Positions 61,353-64,000 of a stretch of 64,000 bases of DNA are shown here, in pieces; the stretch's first letter is position 1, and each line of letters begins with the position of its first letter. Both the position numbers and the translations under genes were made by a program. Source of the stretch: Apricaphanius iberus. Taxonomy: Eukaryota > Chordata > Actinopteri > Cyprinodontiformes > Aphaniidae. Below the pieces are notes generated by a model, which saw only the letters and a program-made list of their open reading frames with translations, was not told the DNA's origin and did no database searches. The stretch spans positions 477,990 to 541,989 of the forward strand of contig JAPXFQ010001135.1 of NCBI GenBank assembly GCA_028564705.1, read 5' to 3'.

Positions 61353-62924
61353 ATTAGTCTTAAAGTCATTTTTGTTCTTGTTTTGCTTTGTAATATGAGC
61401 ACAAAACCAAAATTTTTGTGTTACAGCTCAAATCTCAGAAATGAAGAGTAAATAAATAGATGAGGACCGCACATTTTCCCAGTTGTGAGCACTGTAGCCT
61501 CACAAGAAGAAGCTCTTGGACTTGTGGGGACTGATCAAAAGGCAGAAAACAAATATCATCTTTTGAATTTACACCCTCTCCTTGAATCACAGACACACCA
61601 CTAAATCCAGTCAGCTCAGTTTCTGTTCGGGTTTCTATGGTGTTTCCTGCTTTCATGATTCAAAAGGTTGTCAGCATGATATGAGACATTAAAAATGTTA
61701 AAGACATTATATTGATTTACTAAGCTAAAAAACTAAACAGATTAATGATGGAATATACTTGCATTTGTAATGAGATGTCATCAACATGGCAAATGTAGGA
61801 AGAGAACAATTGCGTAAAATAAATGCGATGTAAATCCTAAAGGACATAAATTATGCAAAAATGCATCTAAACTTTCCAGATAAATTAAGGAGTTTTCCTG
61901 AATGTACAATAATTATGAAGGTTTGCAAACATTTTAAATTTATAGATAAAAATCTTGATAATCTTCATCATGTTTATTTATTAAAATTGTTTATTTAGCA
62001 AGCTATTTATATTTTACCTTCTGCATCTATAATTTTTAGGCTACAGAAAAGGAAAACTTGACGGCTTTTTTTAAATCATTATTTATGTTCTTGAAACATC
62101 CAGAAGTTAAGGTCCACTTGATTCCACTAATAGTCTAATGATCTGACATTTTCCCCTGTCATAATGACTCATTCTGGCCTAATCTCCATTCCAGCACTCG
62201 CTTGGTTGAACTTCCAGCTGTCCGCAGCACTTTCCCTGCTGACATCGGAGGAATCAAGCTATGTCTCTGCCGACGGCTCCTTCAAACAGCAGACAGAGCT
62301 GCCCCCACATCCCACGTACAGATATTTGTGATCCTTTCTCCAGCGGCCTTAACTGGAACCGAAATGGTGGCCAGGGAGGCAGCTCAGAGAGTGGCAGGCG
62401 ACTCTCTGTGTATTGCTTTTGGCTGATGAGGAGGGGCTTTGTTCAGAAAAGCTCCCTTCATCTTGGGGGGCAGCCAGCTCCAATGCCTCAGAGAGTGTGA
62501 GTGTGGGGGCTAGATGTGCAAAAAACAAAGAGTAGATGAATGAGGTTGGAGTTCATGGAAAAGTTTAGAATCTACATTCGGTTTATATGTACTATGAGTT
62601 ATGGTGTTGTGGTGGATTACAGTCTCTCCAACATGCTGAAATGTGTTGACCTGCTTTACTCTGTGCTGAGGGGGTTCTAAATGGAGAAATGTTGGATTTC
62701 AGATGTCAGACTTTATCAAGGTATTTATGATGAGTCTGCAGGCATGAACACCTTTTTTGTGCCCTGACAAAAGTTGACCAGGAGAAACAGAGCCGTGCAT
62801 AACTATTCCTGCACTCGAAACTGTCAAAAATGTATCACATTTCTACAAACTTCAATGTGTTTGATATGGATCTTATGTATTAATCAACACACAGTAGTGC
62901 ATGATTAAAAACAGTGAAAATGTT
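61353..62924. other. Gene-free region; GC-richer block 62150-62510
   Basis: 61353-62100 is AT-rich without features. 62150-62510 is a more GC-rich, repeat-free block with two overlapping short frames but no recognisable domain. Confidence 0.45.
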
Positions 62925-63300
62925 TTACTTTTCGCAACTTAGTTTTTACAAAAGAAAAATATGTAAAGTGTGGCATATATTTGTATTCAGCCCGTCAGAA
63001 TCTTTTCATTTGCTGCAGTTTCAGCTACAAGTAATTTTGTGTATATCTACCACTGCTGCACAAAAGTAAAAGTTTAACTAATTCTCTGTTGTACAGCTGA
63101 GGCTTGTTCAGATTTGATGGAAAGCGTTTGTGGATTTAAACTTTCAAGTCTTGCCACAAATGTTTGATCAGATGGAGGTCTGGACTTTGACTGGACCTCT
63201 CTGACTCTTACAGGTTTTGTGCTTTGTGTTAAGTTTCTTCCATCCTCTTATCAACTCTGACAAGCTTTTCTGTCCCTCCTGCAGAAAAAGCATCCTCATA
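62925..63300 (-). mobile_element. Tc1-like remnant (3' half)
   Basis: On the + strand: TAAAGTGTGGCATATATTTG and TATTCAGCCC, then CTTTCAAGTCTTGCCACAAA, GTCTGGACTTTGACTGGAC, and CTTTTCTGTCCCTCCTGCAG with AAAAAGCATCCTCAT. These are the reverse complement of successive parts of a fish Tc1 transposase gene and its 3' flank, with internal deletions. Confidence 0.65.
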
Positions 63301-63339
63301 GAATAATCCTATATTGGGAGTTATTGGTATTTAAGTGAA

Positions 63340-63432
63340 AGGGACCAAATACATATGCGGGCCAAACGTTGTTTTCCAATTCTAATTTCTATTTTCAATT
63401 TCAAAACCATGTATCATTGTCTTACCTCTTAA
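63340..63432 (+). mobile_element. Tc1-like 3' flank fragment, opposite orientation
   Basis: GGGACCAAATACATATGCGG, then CCAATTCTAATTTC and CAAAACCATGTATCATTG resemble the 3' non-coding part of the same Tc1 family as the neighbouring remnant, in the other orientation. Confidence 0.35.
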
Positions 63433-63480
63433 AGTATGTGGATGTAATTTGGAAAAGTTTAAATGTTTTTTGGTTTGCTG

Positions 63481-63840
63481 TTAAGTGTGGGGGGGGGGTT
63501 GGTGTGTGGCGTGGGGTGGTGGGGGAGTGGGGGTTGTGTTTGGAGCTTGGTGTTGTTTTATCTTTTGTTGTGTTTGTTTGTTTTTGTTCAGTTTTTGTCT
63601 TGTGTTTTGATTTTTTTTTTTTTTTTTTGTGTTGTTATTTTATATTTTAGGTATTTTTGTTTGCATTTATATTTGAATTGTGGTTTTTGTATGATATTGT
63701 TTATTTAGGGTTTATGTGTTATTGTATTTTGTTTTTTTATTTGTTTTTGTATTTTTAAAAGTTTATTTTTGTTCTTGTTGTTTGTTGGGGTTTGGGGTTA
63801 GTGTGGGTGGGGTGGATAGAGGGATGGGCTTGGTGGTGGG
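63481..63840 (+). repeat. Cytosine-depleted G/T-rich block
   Basis: In 360 bases the + strand has about eight cytosines. It starts with several G runs (a 10-G run, then GGGG, GGGGG, GGGGG) that meet a G-quadruplex pattern, continues as T-rich DNA with an 18-T run, and ends G-rich again. Flanking sequence returns abruptly to normal composition near 63840. Reading frames here are composition artefacts. It may be real low-complexity DNA or a poor-quality assembly stretch. Confidence 0.85.
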
Positions 63841-64000
63841 CACAGCATAGTTGTAGTGTTGTGAAACTTTAGTACAGCAACATAGAAAGCTCAATATTTT
63901 ACAATTTACAAAACGTGACACACATCTTTTACAATAAAGATAAAAAAAATATAAATGTGCTTCAGTGAAGAATTTGAAAACCATAAACTATGTCTTTAGC

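Noticed and set aside
63369..63708. Overlapping hydrophobic frames resembling membrane segments
   Set aside because: Pure consequence of T- and G-rich codons in the cytosine-depleted block.

Overview
The window looks like nuclear DNA from a teleost fish, probably a spiny-rayed one. It is AT-rich and intron-rich. Two spliced protein-coding genes can be read, and most of the rest is decayed transposable elements typical of fish: Tc1/mariner, pogo, hAT and hAT MITEs, TTAA-flanked MITEs, Harbinger, CR1/L2/Rex1-group LINEs and Ty3/gypsy.

Left part (1-12775, + strand): the 3' two thirds of a Rab5 small-GTPase gene, best matched to rab5a. Four coding exons (980-1131, 4546-4668, 4828-4921, 11211-11326) carry residues 55-215 in human RAB5A numbering, all with canonical splice sites. 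A 3' UTR of about 1.45 kb ends near two poly(A) signals at 12744-12758. The first coding exon lies left of the window. The 6.3-kb last intron is loaded with transposons, including an 8-bp-TSD hAT element sitting inside a TTAA-flanked element.

Middle (12776-27179): an intergenic stretch of about 10 kb of repeats, then a convergent, apparently intact minus-strand gene of the stonustoxin/neoverrucotoxin-like (SNTX) family. Its three coding exons (27170-27080, 24917-23448, 23237-22714) join in phase to 694 codons plus a stop: MACPF/CDC-like region, FAT-like helical region, thioredoxin-like region, then PRY-SPRY (B30.2). Such genes are widespread in non-venomous fish, so the family name does not imply venom. 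Its first intron holds a 180-bp (GAAA)n tract.

Right part (27180-64000): I found no host gene exon. It holds a pogo-type transposase fragment and a Ty3/gypsy pol fragment joined at a (GGCA)n tract, several MITEs with clear terminal inverted repeats and target duplications, three Tc1-type remnants or derivatives, a fold-back element built of GCTAAATATTTAGC-like units, and a strikingly cytosine-poor G/T-rich block near the right edge. A few high-complexity segments without repeat signatures could be conserved non-coding sequence of a neighbouring gene, but that cannot be judged from one sequence.

No prokaryotic operon, CRISPR array, tRNA or rRNA was seen. The two host genes face each other tail to tail and show no functional link. 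The most unusual readable content is the intact SNTX-like gene, the hAT insertion whose empty site is preserved by a second copy of its host repeat 36 kb away, and the C-depleted block.
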